NCBI GenBank assembly: GCA_018725565.1
Contig: QLUR01000005.1
Span: forward strand, 1 to 64,000
From: Bacillota bacterium
GTDB taxonomy: Bacteria; Bacillota; Dethiobacteria; Dethiobacterales; Dethiobacteraceae
Reading direction: 5' to 3'
DNA length: 64,000 bases
The notes beneath the pieces are model-generated. The model did no database searches, was not told the origin of the DNA, and worked only from the letters and a program-made list of their open reading frames with translations. Shown piece after piece: positions 16,359 through 25,139 of the stretch. The position numbers and the translations under genes are program-made. Within the stretch, counting starts at the first letter, position 1. Each line of letters begins with the position of its first letter.

Positions 16359-17171
16359 ATGAAAAGAATCAGTGCCGTCTTGCTAATCTTTGCCCTGTTC
16401 TTTGCGGCCATGGCCGGTCCCCTTAGCGGAACGGCAGCCGCCGCCACCTTGCGGTTTACCCTTCGTTTCACCCCAACGGGCGGCTGGCAGCTTGTTGCGT
16501 CTCCGGCAAGCAGTCAATCGGCTTTCAGGGCTACATATGCCCGTTACCGTGTGCAGGCAGGTGACACGCTCCTGCGAATCAGCAGGCTTTTCAACGCCAC
16601 TGTGGAGGAACTGCAGCAGCTAAACCGCCTCGCCAATGACCGTCTGCTGTCCGGGCAGCTGCTGCTTATTCCGCTGACTGGTTCCTTGCGGCCCGCGCCG
16701 GCTTTGCGGCAGCAGCCGGTCACGCCGCCTGCTGCCCCTGTGACGGTTGTTCCGCCGCCGGCACCGGCACAAGGGACAGGCAGTGTATTGGCAGAAAATG
16801 AGCAGCGGATGCTGGATTTGGTCAACAGGGATAGAACGGTGAACGGGCTGCGGCCCCTGCTGGCCGATCCGGAACTGACCAGGCTGGCCAGGCTGAAAAG
16901 TCAGGATATGATAACCCTGAATTATTTTGCTCACCATTCGCCGACTTACGGCTCTCCGTTTGAAATGATGCGTGCCGCCGGCGTAACTTTCAGGATTGCC
17001 GGGGAAAACCTGGCCGGCGCGGGCACGGTGACGGCGGCTCACACGGCCCTGATGAATTCCCCCGGCCACCGCGCCAACATTCTGAACCCGGCGTATACTC
17101 ATATTGGTATTGGTACAGGTGTCAGCGGGCGCTTCGGCCTGGTGTTCACGCAACTGTTTGTCGGCCGGTAA
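16359..17171 (+). CDS. Secreted LysM and CAP (SCP/PR1, YkwD-like) domain protein
   Basis: The product is 270 residues. A signal peptide (MKRISAVLLIFALFFAAMAG, cleavage near SGTAAA-A) is followed by a LysM domain at about 61-105 (YRVQAGDTLLRISRLF, LLSGQLLLIPL), a Pro-rich linker, and a CAP domain at 146-270. CAP marks include MLDLVNRDRTVNGLRPL, YFAHHSP, AGENLAGAG and NSPGHRANILNPAYTHIGIG (key HRANIL). Proteins of this type (SafA/YkwD-like) sit in the cell wall or spore cortex; the catalytic role of CAP is unproven. GGGAGG precedes the ATG. It is convergent with a YkuD-LysM gene. Confidence 0.88.
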   Translation: MKRISAVLLIFALFFAAMAGPLSGTAAAATLRFTLRFTPTGGWQLVASPASSQSAFRATYARYRVQAGDTLLRISRLFNATVEELQQLNRLANDRLLSGQLLLIPLTGSLRPAPALRQQPVTPPAAPVTVVPPPAPAQGTGSVLAENEQRMLDLVNRDRTVNGLRPLLADPELTRLARLKSQDMITLNYFAHHSPTYGSPFEMMRAAGVTFRIAGENLAGAGTVTAAHTALMNSPGHRANILNPAYTHIGIGTGVSGRFGLVFTQLFVGR

Positions 17172-17194
17172 CCGGCCGGCAGTCCGGGGAAGAG

Positions 17195-17227
17195 GGATGC
17201 CTTGATTAAACAGGGCGTCCTTTTTTT
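17195..17227 (+). terminator. Rho-independent terminator of LysM-CAP gene
   Basis: GGATGCC (17195-17201) pairs with GGCGTCC (17214-17220), with one G-U pair, and is followed by seven T. It overlaps the last codon of the convergent YkuD gene. Confidence 0.75.
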
Positions 17228-17753
17228 ACTCTAAAATGGGTATCAGCAGCATCTTGCCGGGATGCAGGTATTTGGGAAACTTGATTTTGTTAAATTCGAT
17301 AAGTTGCTGCGCCGTGATTTTAAAGCGCCGGGCGATGCTTTCCACAGTGTCGCCAGGGCGTACCAGGTAAACTTCCTGGCCGGCGTGCTGCGGCACTTTG
17401 ACCGTTTCTTCCTTGTCAAAGATATGGACGGGGGTGCCGATTGGTGTCAGGGGATAAATTTCTTCCACATCCTCGTTGTACATGCGTACGCAGCCGGCCG
17501 TGACAGCAGTGCTGATAGTCCAGGGGTTAAAGGTTCCGTGAATGCCGTGGCGCTGGTAGGTAAAGGCCAGCCAGCGGGTGCCAAGGCCTGGATGAGGGCG
17601 GGGGTTCTTTTCGTAAATATTATATTGGCCGAGCGGAGTGGGAGTTTCTGGCTTGCCGATGGCCACGGGGTATGTTTTGTAATATTGTCCTTGCTGGTAA
17701 AAAGTCAGTGTTTTCATCAACCGGTTGACTTCAATTTTACTCAAAGGGTTCAC
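17226..17753 (-). CDS. L,D-transpeptidase (YkuD) with C-terminal LysM
   Basis: The product is 175 residues. The YkuD core has HGIHGTF (His69, His72) and TAGCVRM with the catalytic Cys88, so cross-linking activity is likely. The C-terminal LysM (YLVRPGDTVESIARRF to LHPGKMLLIP) covers about 127-172. No signal peptide is visible, as in B. subtilis YkuD, a spore-associated enzyme. The GTG at 17753 lacks room for a site; a TTG three codons in (17744), six bases after GGGTG, may be the true start. It probably modifies spore or wall peptidoglycan. Confidence 0.85.
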   Translation of the reverse strand: MNPLSKIEVNRLMKTLTFYQQGQYYKTYPVAIGKPETPTPLGQYNIYEKNPRPHPGLGTRWLAFTYQRHGIHGTFNPWTISTAVTAGCVRMYNEDVEEIYPLTPIGTPVHIFDKEETVKVPQHAGQEVYLVRPGDTVESIARRFKITAQQLIEFNKIKFPKYLHPGKMLLIPILE

Positions 17754-17934
17754 CCTGCCTGCTAGTATTTGTCTGATAATTTATGAGGCAAGGCGGTCTT
17801 TGTTGAAGGTTGATGCAAAAAAACGCGGCCGGAGAAAGGAATTTCCGGGTCCTTGTGGAAAGATAATGCAATGTTTCTGTGGAACGGAGATTATTTACTG
17901 ATAACAGGCATTGCTGCAAAACAGGGGGGGTAAG

Positions 17935-18969
17935 ATGCGAGAATTGCGGAGCATGGCCGATCTGCAACAGTTTATTCCTGATGGTACCCGTCTGTTCCAT
18001 TCCGCTTCGCATGAAGAAATTCTGGCCGGTGCCACCACCGATGTTTATTTTGTTCGTACCCTGGAAATCCTGCGTGCGGCGGGGAAGGAAGAAACACTGG
18101 TAACGGCGGAAATCTTTTCAGGAGGTGCGGGGACTTTCTGTGGGCTGCAAGAGGCTGTTCAGCTGTTGCAGCGCAAACAAGTGGAGGTCTGGGCCTTGTC
18201 GGAAGGGGAGGAATTTGCTGTCAGGGAGGTGGTGATGCGCCTCCGGGGCAGCTACAGCGAGTTCGGCCTTTATGAAACTGCTATCCTTGGGATGCTGGCC
18301 AGCGCCAGCGGCTGGGCTACGGCGGCGAGACGCTGTAAAGAGGCGGCCGGAGGAAAAGCAGTCTATTGTTTTGGCGCCAGACACGTTCATCCGTCTGTAG
18401 CACCGGTAATGGAACGAGCAGCTGTTGTTGGCGGGGCTGACGGCTGCAGCTGTGTGCTTGGCGCTGTGCTTGCCGGGAAAAAACCAACAGGGACCGTGCC
18501 GCACGCCGTGATGCTGATCATGGGGGATACGCTGGAAGCGGCCAAGGTGTTTGACCGGATTATGCCGCCGGAGGACCCGCGGGTCATCTTGGTGGATACA
18601 TTTAAAGACGAGGCGGAAGAAGCTTTGCGGGTGGCGGAGTGTTTACGCGCTCGCCTGGCGGGTGTGCGTCTTGATACTCCCCGGGAAAGAGGCGGTGTGA
18701 CGGCGGGGCTGGTGCGGGAGGTGAGGGCCAGGCTTGACCAGGCAGGGTTTACCCATGTCAGGCTGGTTGTTTCAGGAGGCCTTTCAGCCGAACGTATGCC
18801 TGCCCTGGCTGCGGCCGGAGCCGATGCCTTTGGCGTCGGCAGCTATATTTCCAGGTCGCCGGCCATCGATATGACCATGGACCTCAAAGAGGTGGAAGGC
18901 AAACCTGTGGCTAAACGCGGCCGCATTCCCGGTATTACGGAAAGTAAGCGCCTGAGCAAAATTCTGTAA
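17935..18969 (+). CDS. pncB: Nicotinate phosphoribosyltransferase-like protein
   Basis: The product is 344 residues, the short form of the type II phosphoribosyltransferase family. FHSASHEEILAGATTDVYF opens the catalytic barrel. FGARHVHPSVAP carries the family His. LVVSGGLSAERMPALAAAGADAFGVGSYIS is the C-terminal phosphate-binding loop (key SGGLS and GVGSYIS). It would make nicotinate mononucleotide in NAD salvage. The ATG at 17935 has GGGGGGT close upstream; a frame from 17911 has no site. It precedes a histidine kinase by 14 bases, with no obvious functional tie. Confidence 0.8.
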   Translation: MRELRSMADLQQFIPDGTRLFHSASHEEILAGATTDVYFVRTLEILRAAGKEETLVTAEIFSGGAGTFCGLQEAVQLLQRKQVEVWALSEGEEFAVREVVMRLRGSYSEFGLYETAILGMLASASGWATAARRCKEAAGGKAVYCFGARHVHPSVAPVMERAAVVGGADGCSCVLGAVLAGKKPTGTVPHAVMLIMGDTLEAAKVFDRIMPPEDPRVILVDTFKDEAEEALRVAECLRARLAGVRLDTPRERGGVTAGLVREVRARLDQAGFTHVRLVVSGGLSAERMPALAAAGADAFGVGSYISRSPAIDMTMDLKEVEGKPVAKRGRIPGITESKRLSKIL

Positions 18970-18983
18970 TATAGGAGAAATTA

Positions 18984-20642
18984 ATGAGCAATAATGAACG
19001 TGAAAAGTTCTATTTGCAGCTGCTCGTGGACTTTATCCTGTTAAACGAAATAGTGGCCGGACCACTAACTGAACAGTATCTGCAAAAAGTGGGCGTGAAG
19101 CAAGGCCTGCGGCTGGAGGATACTTACCGGGCAGCAAACGGCCTGGATGAAGAACTAACGCAGGAACAGTTTGCTCAGATAGTGATAACTTTTTTGCACA
19201 GCTTGGGAGCTAAGTATGCAATCGATAATTGTGACCAGGAAAAAGTGGTTTTAACTGCTTATAAGTGTCCATTTGAGCCGGTTGTCCTGCGGACAACCGG
19301 GCTTTGCCAGGTGCTGGCCGGTGCTTTTGGCGGGATAGCGGCCCGCAATTTTCCCTACAGTAAAGTCAGTATTGACAACAGCCTCGCCGGAAAGGTTTCT
19401 TTCCCCTGTCAAATTGTATTTTTTCTGGCTGAGACAAGCCAGGCGGCCTCCGCTCCCGGAACGGTTTTCAGCAGCGAACCTGATTCCTACCTGCTGACCA
19501 GCAAAGAAATATATTCTCTGGGGGATGAATTATTCGGGAAGAATTTTATGCCCGGCAAGTACGCTGAAAACATGAAAAGCCTGCAGTCGCTGCACCGGGA
19601 AATGGAGCTGGAATACAACAAGTTGCGCAACGAGATCTTTTCCGATTTAAAAATGGGTGTCATGACTGTTAATGAGCACGGCAAGATAACTTATATGAAT
19701 GAAACAGCACAGGAACTGCTGCGTTTGAAAAATACCCTGGAAACCGAACTGGCCTGGCATTTTCAGCAGTTGCTGCGGGAAACGCTGCTGACCGGCATCA
19801 TATATAACCAGCAAGAATTAGCGATGTCTTTTGCCGAGGAAGTGCGCTATTTCTCGGTAAACACAGCTCCCCTATACGGAGAAAACGGTCGTATCAGCAG
19901 TGCTGTCAGTGTTTTTCAAGATATTACTGAAAAGAAAAGAATAGAAAATGAACTGCAGCAAATGGAAAAATTTTCTCTGGTAGCCGAGCTGGCAGCCGGG
20001 ACCGCCCACGAAATTCGCAACCCGATAACCACGATGCGTGGCTTCCTCCAGTTGTTAAGCAAGGAATTCAGGCCTGACAGCAAAGGGTTTGAATACTGTA
20101 CGCTGATGATCGAAGAGATTGACCGCACAAACTTAATTATTAAAGAGTTTTTATTGCTGACTAAACCGAGTGCGCCAAAGCTCAGGGAGGCTGACTTGCA
20201 TCTGATCCTGGAAGAAATATTTCTGCTTATTGAGAGCAAGTCGTTGCTGGAAAACGTGGAATTACATAAAAAATACGCCTGCGATCTGCCGCTGGCCAAG
20301 GTCGATCAATCACAAATAAAGCAAGTTTTTCTAAACCTTGCTACCAACGCGATCCAAGCTATGCCGTCCGGCGGGGTGTTGACAATATCCACCTCGGCGG
20401 AACAGAACAGAGTTTGTGTAAGTTTCGGCGACACAGGGCACGGTATCAGCGAGGCAAATCTGAACAAGGTGTTTGATCCCTTCTATTCAACAAAGGAAGG
20501 AGGCACCGGCCTTGGCCTGACCATCTCTTACCGGATTGTAGAGAACCACGGCGGCCGGCTCTATGTGCAAAGCATCACTGGAAAAGGTGCCAAATTTATT
20601 GTTGAGCTGCCGCTTGCGCAGGAAGACCGCGAGGTGTCCTGA
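18984..20642 (+). CDS. Sensor histidine kinase, soluble PAS type
   Basis: The product is 552 residues with no membrane segments. The N-terminal ~190 residues (CPFEPVVLRTTGLCQVLAGAF) look like a Cys-containing sensory domain I cannot name. A PAS domain (MGVMTVNEHGKITYMNETAQ to FQDITEKKR) lies at about 225-320. HisKA has HEIRNPITTMRGF with phospho-His342. The ATPase has NLATNAIQAM, DTGHGI and FDPFYSTKEGGTGLGL. The layout is like the orphan sporulation kinases that feed Spo0A in Bacillus. No response regulator gene is adjacent, which supports an orphan role. Ligand unknown. Confidence 0.85.
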   Translation: MSNNEREKFYLQLLVDFILLNEIVAGPLTEQYLQKVGVKQGLRLEDTYRAANGLDEELTQEQFAQIVITFLHSLGAKYAIDNCDQEKVVLTAYKCPFEPVVLRTTGLCQVLAGAFGGIAARNFPYSKVSIDNSLAGKVSFPCQIVFFLAETSQAASAPGTVFSSEPDSYLLTSKEIYSLGDELFGKNFMPGKYAENMKSLQSLHREMELEYNKLRNEIFSDLKMGVMTVNEHGKITYMNETAQELLRLKNTLETELAWHFQQLLRETLLTGIIYNQQELAMSFAEEVRYFSVNTAPLYGENGRISSAVSVFQDITEKKRIENELQQMEKFSLVAELAAGTAHEIRNPITTMRGFLQLLSKEFRPDSKGFEYCTLMIEEIDRTNLIIKEFLLLTKPSAPKLREADLHLILEEIFLLIESKSLLENVELHKKYACDLPLAKVDQSQIKQVFLNLATNAIQAMPSGGVLTISTSAEQNRVCVSFGDTGHGISEANLNKVFDPFYSTKEGGTGLGLTISYRIVENHGGRLYVQSITGKGAKFIVELPLAQEDREVS

Positions 20643-20643
20643 C

Positions 20644-21510
20644 TTGAAAATTATCGAGCGGGCGCACGCCAAAATAAATCTTTTTCTGGCTGTCCTTGCC
20701 AGACGGCCTGATGATTACCACGAGGTGCTGACTGTTTTGCAGTCTCTCAAACTGCACGATACACTTCAGTTTTCAGCGCGAGCGGATGACCGGATCCTGT
20801 TTTCCTGCAGTGACCCGGAATTACCGCTTGGACCGGATAACCTGGTCTGGCGTGCTGCTGAGCTGCTCCGCAGGCATTATAAGATCAGCAGCGGGGCAGA
20901 GGTGCTGCTTGAAAAAAACATCCCGGTGGCGGCAGGCCTTGGCGGCGGCAGCAGTGACGCCGCCGCCACTTTAAGAGGCCTGTCCCGCTTGTGGCAGTTG
21001 CCTGCGGAAAATGAAGTTCTTTATTCGCTGGCGGCTAGTCTGGGGGCAGACGTTCCTTTCTGCCTGCAAGGCGGAACAGCCCTCGGGAGCGGGCGCGGAG
21101 ATGTGCTGGCGGCGCTGCCCGCTTGCCCGCATTATTACGTGCTGCTGATCAACCCTGGTTTTGCGGTATCTACCGCAAAGGCTTACGAACAGTTGAACCT
21201 GGAGGAGGTGAGGCGGTACCCGGAGGCCGACCGCTTGTGCCGAGCGATTGGGGCTGGCGACAGGGAGCTGATCGGGCGCTCGCTCTATAATGCCCTGGAA
21301 ACATCGACCTTTAGGCTTTTCCCGGAAGTGGGGAAGCTAAAACAAAAGCTGGCCTGCAGCGGTCCAGCCCTGATGTCCGGGAGCGGACCCACAGTGTTCC
21401 TCCTGCTGGAGGAGAAAAAGACCGCGCTCGAACTGGCCGGCGCGGCCGGTGGGCAGGGTCTGCGCGCCTGGCTCACTGAAACTTGGTCTGGGGGTGTGGA
21501 GGATGTTTGA
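20644..21510 (+). CDS. ispE: 4-diphosphocytidyl-2-C-methyl-D-erythritol kinase
   Basis: The product is 288 residues, a GHMP kinase of the non-mevalonate isoprenoid pathway. It has AHAKINLFLAVLARRPDDYHE, then PVAAGLGGGSSDAAATL as the ATP-binding loop (key GLGGGSSDAA), and LMSGSGPTVF at the C-terminus. The start is TTG 20644 after GAGGTG, immediately past the kinase gene stop; a longer frame from 20563 would overlap that gene. The order ispE, nucleotidyltransferase, spoVG, glmU, prs is the usual one in Clostridia. Confidence 0.93.
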   Translation: MKIIERAHAKINLFLAVLARRPDDYHEVLTVLQSLKLHDTLQFSARADDRILFSCSDPELPLGPDNLVWRAAELLRRHYKISSGAEVLLEKNIPVAAGLGGGSSDAAATLRGLSRLWQLPAENEVLYSLAASLGADVPFCLQGGTALGSGRGDVLAALPACPHYYVLLINPGFAVSTAKAYEQLNLEEVRRYPEADRLCRAIGAGDRELIGRSLYNALETSTFRLFPEVGKLKQKLACSGPALMSGSGPTVFLLLEEKKTALELAGAAGGQGLRAWLTETWSGGVEDV

Positions 21511-22264
21511 TGCGGTAGTTCTGGCGGGAACCGGTAAATCCTCAGAGCTGACCGGGTGTGAGCAGGCGGGTAACAAGGCGTTTATTCTTATTGAAGGCCG
21601 CCCGCAGCTCGCGTTCGTGCTGGAGGCGCTGCGTGATACGCCGGAGGTGGGCCGCATCGCAGTGGTGGGACCGCAGGAAAAGCTGACCCCCCTTGCCGGG
21701 GAATATGAAGTACAGGTTGTTCAGGAGACAGACACTATTCCTGGGAATATCCTGGCCGGATACCAGGCATTGCAGCCGGCAAAGCACTTTTTGCTCACCA
21801 CCGCCGATATTCCGCTCCTTACGTCGGCGGCTCTGACCGACTTCCTGGAACGGACTAAGCCCTGCCTTTATGACTTTTATTATCCGATTGTTGACAGGGA
21901 AGAGAGCGAACGATGTTTTCCGGGTGTGGTCAGAACATATGTTACCTTGAGGGAAGGCACTTTTACCGGAGGCAACATTTTTCTGCTGAATCCGGATAAA
22001 GTGGAAGTGGCGCTGCCGCGCTTGCACCGTTTTATTGCCTGGAGAAAAAGTCCTCTCAGACTGGCCGGTATTCTGGGACCGGTTTTTATACTTAAATTTT
22101 TGACCAGGCGCTTGTCAATCGGCGAGCTGGAGCGTTGCTTACCAAACCTGTTCGGCTTAAGCGGTAAAGCTATAATCAGCGGCTATGCCGGGATCAGTAC
22201 AGACGTTGATAAACTGAGTGATTTGGAATTGGTCAGAAATTTCTTCCGCCAGCAAAAAAAGTAA
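21503..22264 (+). CDS. MobA-like NTP-transferase domain protein
   Basis: The product is 253 residues. It has the start of the nucleotidyltransferase fold (FDAVVLAGTGKSSEL), a K-containing AFILIEGRPQLAFVLEAL segment, and HFLLTTADIPLLT as the metal-binding strand. The C-terminus (ISGYAGISTDVDKLSDLEL) is conserved in the family. It overlaps ispE by eight bases; GGAGG precedes ATG 21503. Genes of this type regularly sit between ispE and spoVG in Clostridia, but the substrate is not established. A nucleotide-sugar or cofactor role is inference. Confidence 0.75.
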   Translation: MFDAVVLAGTGKSSELTGCEQAGNKAFILIEGRPQLAFVLEALRDTPEVGRIAVVGPQEKLTPLAGEYEVQVVQETDTIPGNILAGYQALQPAKHFLLTTADIPLLTSAALTDFLERTKPCLYDFYYPIVDREESERCFPGVVRTYVTLREGTFTGGNIFLLNPDKVEVALPRLHRFIAWRKSPLRLAGILGPVFILKFLTRRLSIGELERCLPNLFGLSGKAIISGYAGISTDVDKLSDLELVRNFFRQQKK

Positions 22265-22271
22265 AATTGAA

Positions 22272-22300
22272 GAAGGAATTTTTATGCTTGTATAGAAATA
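22272..22300 (+). promoter_or_regulatory. Sigma-H-type promoter of spoVG
   Basis: GAAGGAATT (22272-22280) is a perfect match to the sigma-H -35 RNAGGAWWW. After 11 bp, ATAGAAATA (22292-22300) matches eight of nine positions of the -10 RNNGAATWW. B. subtilis spoVG is a classic sigma-H target. Confidence 0.7.
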
Positions 22301-22345
22301 GCGCAAAGAAAAAAGTCAATTGGTGAAAAGAAGGGCGGTGAAAAC

Positions 22346-22621
22346 ATGAGGGTCACTGACGTCAGAATCAGAAAAATTAATAGCGAAGGGAAAATGAAAG
22401 CCATAGTTTCCATTACGCTGGAGGAGCAGTTTGTAATTCACGATGTACGTGTAATTGAAGGAAATAACGGCTTGTTTGTGGCGATGCCCAGCAAGCGGAC
22501 TCCTGAAGGTGAATTTAAGGATATTGCTCATCCGATCACATCGCAGATGCGTGAGCTTATTCAGTCGGCAGTCCTGATGGCTTACAGTTCCGAACTGGCA
22601 AAAGAGTTGGTAGGCGTCTAG
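22346..22621 (+). CDS. spoVG: Septation/sporulation regulator SpoVG
   Basis: The product is 91 residues, full length. [33 protein letters not shown] and [21 protein letters not shown] (key [10 protein letters not shown]) are the SpoVG signature. It is a small nucleic-acid-binding protein that influences septation and gene expression at sporulation onset. A sigma-H-type promoter precedes it and GGGCGGTG lies before the ATG. It sits in the conserved place upstream of glmU. Confidence 0.95.
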   Translation: MRVTDVRIRKINSEGKMKAIVSITLEEQFVIHDVRVIEGNNGLFVAMPSKRTPEGEFKDIAHPITSQMRELIQSAVLMAYSSELAKELVGV

Positions 22622-22662
22622 CGGCAGGCAGGGCAGTTCTTTTTTTTTCTATTTTGACTGAT

Positions 22663-22690
22663 TTGCTTATTTATCTGATATTGATATAAT
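22663..22690 (+). promoter_or_regulatory. Sigma-A promoter of glmU-prs-pth
   Basis: TTGCTT (22663-22668), 16-bp spacer, TATAAT (22685-22690), about 50 bases before the glmU start. A run of nine T at 22640-22648 just upstream probably ends the spoVG transcript, although I see only a weak stem before it. Confidence 0.55.
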
Positions 22691-22742
22691 AAAAAAATGA
22701 CTGGGTGTAAGCGGCATTCTGACTTCCAGGCAGGTGAGCCAT

Positions 22743-24116
22743 ATGCAAATAGCAGCTGCTGTGATCCTGGCGGCAGGCGAGGGCAAACGAATGAAGTCAT
22801 CCCTTCCCAAAGTGCTGCATACTGTTTGCGGACGCTCGCTGATCCGGCACGTTGTGGCGGCGGCGGAGCAGCTTTGTTCGGAAATAATTGTGGTAATCGG
22901 TCACGGCGCCGATGCTGTCCGGGCGGAGCTTGGGGCGTCGGTTTCATATTGTTTGCAGGAGAAACAGCTTGGTACCGGACATGCCGTTATGCAGGCAGCT
23001 CATCTGCTTCCGCCGGCAGGGCCGGTTTTTGTGCTGTGCGGTGACGCTCCGTTGCTGACGGCTGATGCTTTGCGTTCTTTGCAGGCTGTTTACCTGGAGA
23101 GTGCTGCCGCCGTTGTCGTTCTGACGGCCTGTGTACCCAAGGCTGACGGCTACGGGCGAATTGTGCGCAACTCCAGCGGTTCATTGTCCCGGATTGCCGA
23201 AGACCGCGATGCTACTGTCCAGGAAAAGATGATTAATGAAGTTAACACCGGAGTTTATCTTTTTGAGGCGGCTGCATTGCACCGGGCCTTGCCATTATTG
23301 CGGAACGAGAACTCGCAGGCGGAATACTACCTAACCGATGTGCTGCAAATTTTGCTGCAGCAAAAACTGCCGGTGGCTGCCTGCCTTGTCTCCGACTGGC
23401 GCATGACCATGGGCATCAATGACCGGGCACAGTTGGCTGCTGCGGAAAAATTGCTGCGGGAAAGGATAAACGGGCAGCTGATGCTGGATGGTGTGACGAT
23501 GAAAGACCCGGCCGCTGTTTACATCGATGCTGGTGTACATATCGGAAGGGATACAGTTCTCCTGCCGGGGACAATGCTTCTTGGCCGGACCATCGTGGGA
23601 GAAAATTGCCTGATCGGGCCGCACACCGAAATCAGGGACAGCATAGTGGGCAACAGTGTTACCGTCTGCCACTCGATGGTCAGCGGCAGCGTTCTGGATG
23701 ACGGTGTTGCGGTGGGCCCGTTTGCCCACTTGCGCCCGGAAACTCGCCTGCGCAGCGGGGTGCGGGTCGGGGACTTTGTGGAGATTAAAAAGTCGGACAT
23801 CGGCAGCGGCAGCAAGATTCCGCATCTGAGCTATGTGGGGGATACCAAGGTGGGGAGAGATGTTAATCTGGGTGCGGGGACGATTGTCGTTAACTACGAC
23901 GGCCGCAAAAAACATGAGACATGTATCGGCGACCGCGCTTTTATCGGTTGCAACAGCAATTTGGTGGCGCCACTTTTCATTGGTGAAGGAGCATTCGTAG
24001 CTGCCGGGTCCACAGTTACTCAGGACGTACCGGCCAACGCTTTGGCCGTGGCCCGGGTCCGTCAGGTCAACAAAGAAAAACTGGCGGCCCGTTTTCTGAA
24101 AAGGGGAAAAGATTAA
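22743..24116 (+). CDS. glmU: Bifunctional UDP-GlcNAc pyrophosphorylase / GlcN-1-P acetyltransferase
   Basis: The product is 457 residues. The N-terminal uridylyltransferase has VILAAGEGKRMKSSLPKVLH, VLCGDAPLL and EVNTGVYLF. The C-terminal left-handed beta-helix acetyltransferase has VEIKKSDIGSGSKIPHLSYV and GDTKVGRDVNLGAGTIVVNYDG (key HLSYVGD and NLGAGTI). It makes UDP-GlcNAc for peptidoglycan. I chose ATG 22743, seven bases after AGGTG, over an upstream GTG at 22734. Confidence 0.95.
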   Translation: MQIAAAVILAAGEGKRMKSSLPKVLHTVCGRSLIRHVVAAAEQLCSEIIVVIGHGADAVRAELGASVSYCLQEKQLGTGHAVMQAAHLLPPAGPVFVLCGDAPLLTADALRSLQAVYLESAAAVVVLTACVPKADGYGRIVRNSSGSLSRIAEDRDATVQEKMINEVNTGVYLFEAAALHRALPLLRNENSQAEYYLTDVLQILLQQKLPVAACLVSDWRMTMGINDRAQLAAAEKLLRERINGQLMLDGVTMKDPAAVYIDAGVHIGRDTVLLPGTMLLGRTIVGENCLIGPHTEIRDSIVGNSVTVCHSMVSGSVLDDGVAVGPFAHLRPETRLRSGVRVGDFVEIKKSDIGSGSKIPHLSYVGDTKVGRDVNLGAGTIVVNYDGRKKHETCIGDRAFIGCNSNLVAPLFIGEGAFVAAGSTVTQDVPANALAVARVRQVNKEKLAARFLKRGKD

Positions 24117-24194
24117 AGCCGGGCAGGAAAAAAGCTCTATCAGAAAAAATATCAAGAACTTTACGAGTTTTTAGAGCAGGAGGCTGGCATAAGC

Positions 24195-25139
24195 GTGTTT
24201 CGAGGACGCAAGCTAAAAATTTTCAGCGGTACCGCCAATCCACTTCTGACCGAACAAATTGTGCAGCATGTTGGCGTTCCCATGGGTATAGCTGAAGTAA
24301 AACGCTTCAGTGATGGCGAAATCAACATCTATATCGGGGAGAGCGTCCGTGGTGCCGATGTTTTTATTGTGCAGCCGGTTTGCAACCCCATTAACGATAA
24401 CCTGATGGAACTCTTGATTATGATGGACGCGCTGAAACGAGCCTCGGCCAAAAGCATCAATACCGTCATCCCCTATTACGGCTATGCGCGTCAAGACCGG
24501 AAAACAAGGGCCCGTGATCCAATCACTGCCAAACTGGTGGCCGACCTGCTGACTGCCGCCGGCGCTAACCGTGTTATCGTGATGGACCTTCACGCCGGCC
24601 AAATCCAGGGATTTTTTAATATTCCCGTTGACCACTTGCTGGGCATGCCGATTTTCGCTAAATACCTGGAGCAGAAAAAACTCGGCCCCGCAGTTGTTAT
24701 CTCTCCTGATATGGGAGGGGTGACACGGGCCAGGGAACTGGCGGAAAGGCTGCAGCTTCCCATGGCAATTATCGATAAACGCCGGCCGGAACCGAATGTG
24801 GCCGAGGTAATGAATATTATCGGTAACGTCCGGGATAAAACGGTCGTCATGCTTGACGATATCATCGATACAGCGGGCACCATGACGCAGGGCGCCGATG
24901 CCCTGCTGGAACACGGCGCCAAAGAAGTTTACGCCTGCTGTACCCACCCTGTTCTTTCCGGACCGGCCCTGGAACGGCTGGCTATCGCCCCGATCAAGGA
25001 AATTATTGTAACCGATACCATCCCGGTGCCCCCCGAAAAGTGCCTTCCCAAAATACGGGTCCTTTCTGTGGCCCAGCTGATTGGGGACGCCATCATCCGT
25101 GTTCACGAAGAACTCTCCGTCTCCAAACTTTTCGACTGA
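24195..25139 (+). CDS. prs: Ribose-phosphate pyrophosphokinase (PRPP synthetase)
   Basis: The product is 314 residues, the standard length. It has [47 protein letters not shown] (ATP site), [11 protein letters not shown], and [14 protein letters not shown] as the PRPP-binding loop. It makes PRPP from ribose-5-phosphate for nucleotide, His and Trp synthesis. The GTG start has AGGAGG about 11 bases upstream. Its stop overlaps the pth start (TGATG). Confidence 0.96.
   Translation: MFRGRKLKIFSGTANPLLTEQIVQHVGVPMGIAEVKRFSDGEINIYIGESVRGADVFIVQPVCNPINDNLMELLIMMDALKRASAKSINTVIPYYGYARQDRKTRARDPITAKLVADLLTAAGANRVIVMDLHAGQIQGFFNIPVDHLLGMPIFAKYLEQKKLGPAVVISPDMGGVTRARELAERLQLPMAIIDKRRPEPNVAEVMNIIGNVRDKTVVMLDDIIDTAGTMTQGADALLEHGAKEVYACCTHPVLSGPALERLAIAPIKEIIVTDTIPVPPEKCLPKIRVLSVAQLIGDAIIRVHEELSVSKLFD

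Noticed and set aside
22651-22678. TTGACT as -35 of the glmU promoter
   Set aside because: The distance to the good TATAAT at 22685 is 25 bp; TTGCTT at 22663 gives 16 bp.
24213-25106. 297-codon antisense frame in prs
   Set aside because: Shadow of a highly conserved gene; no domain and no start context.
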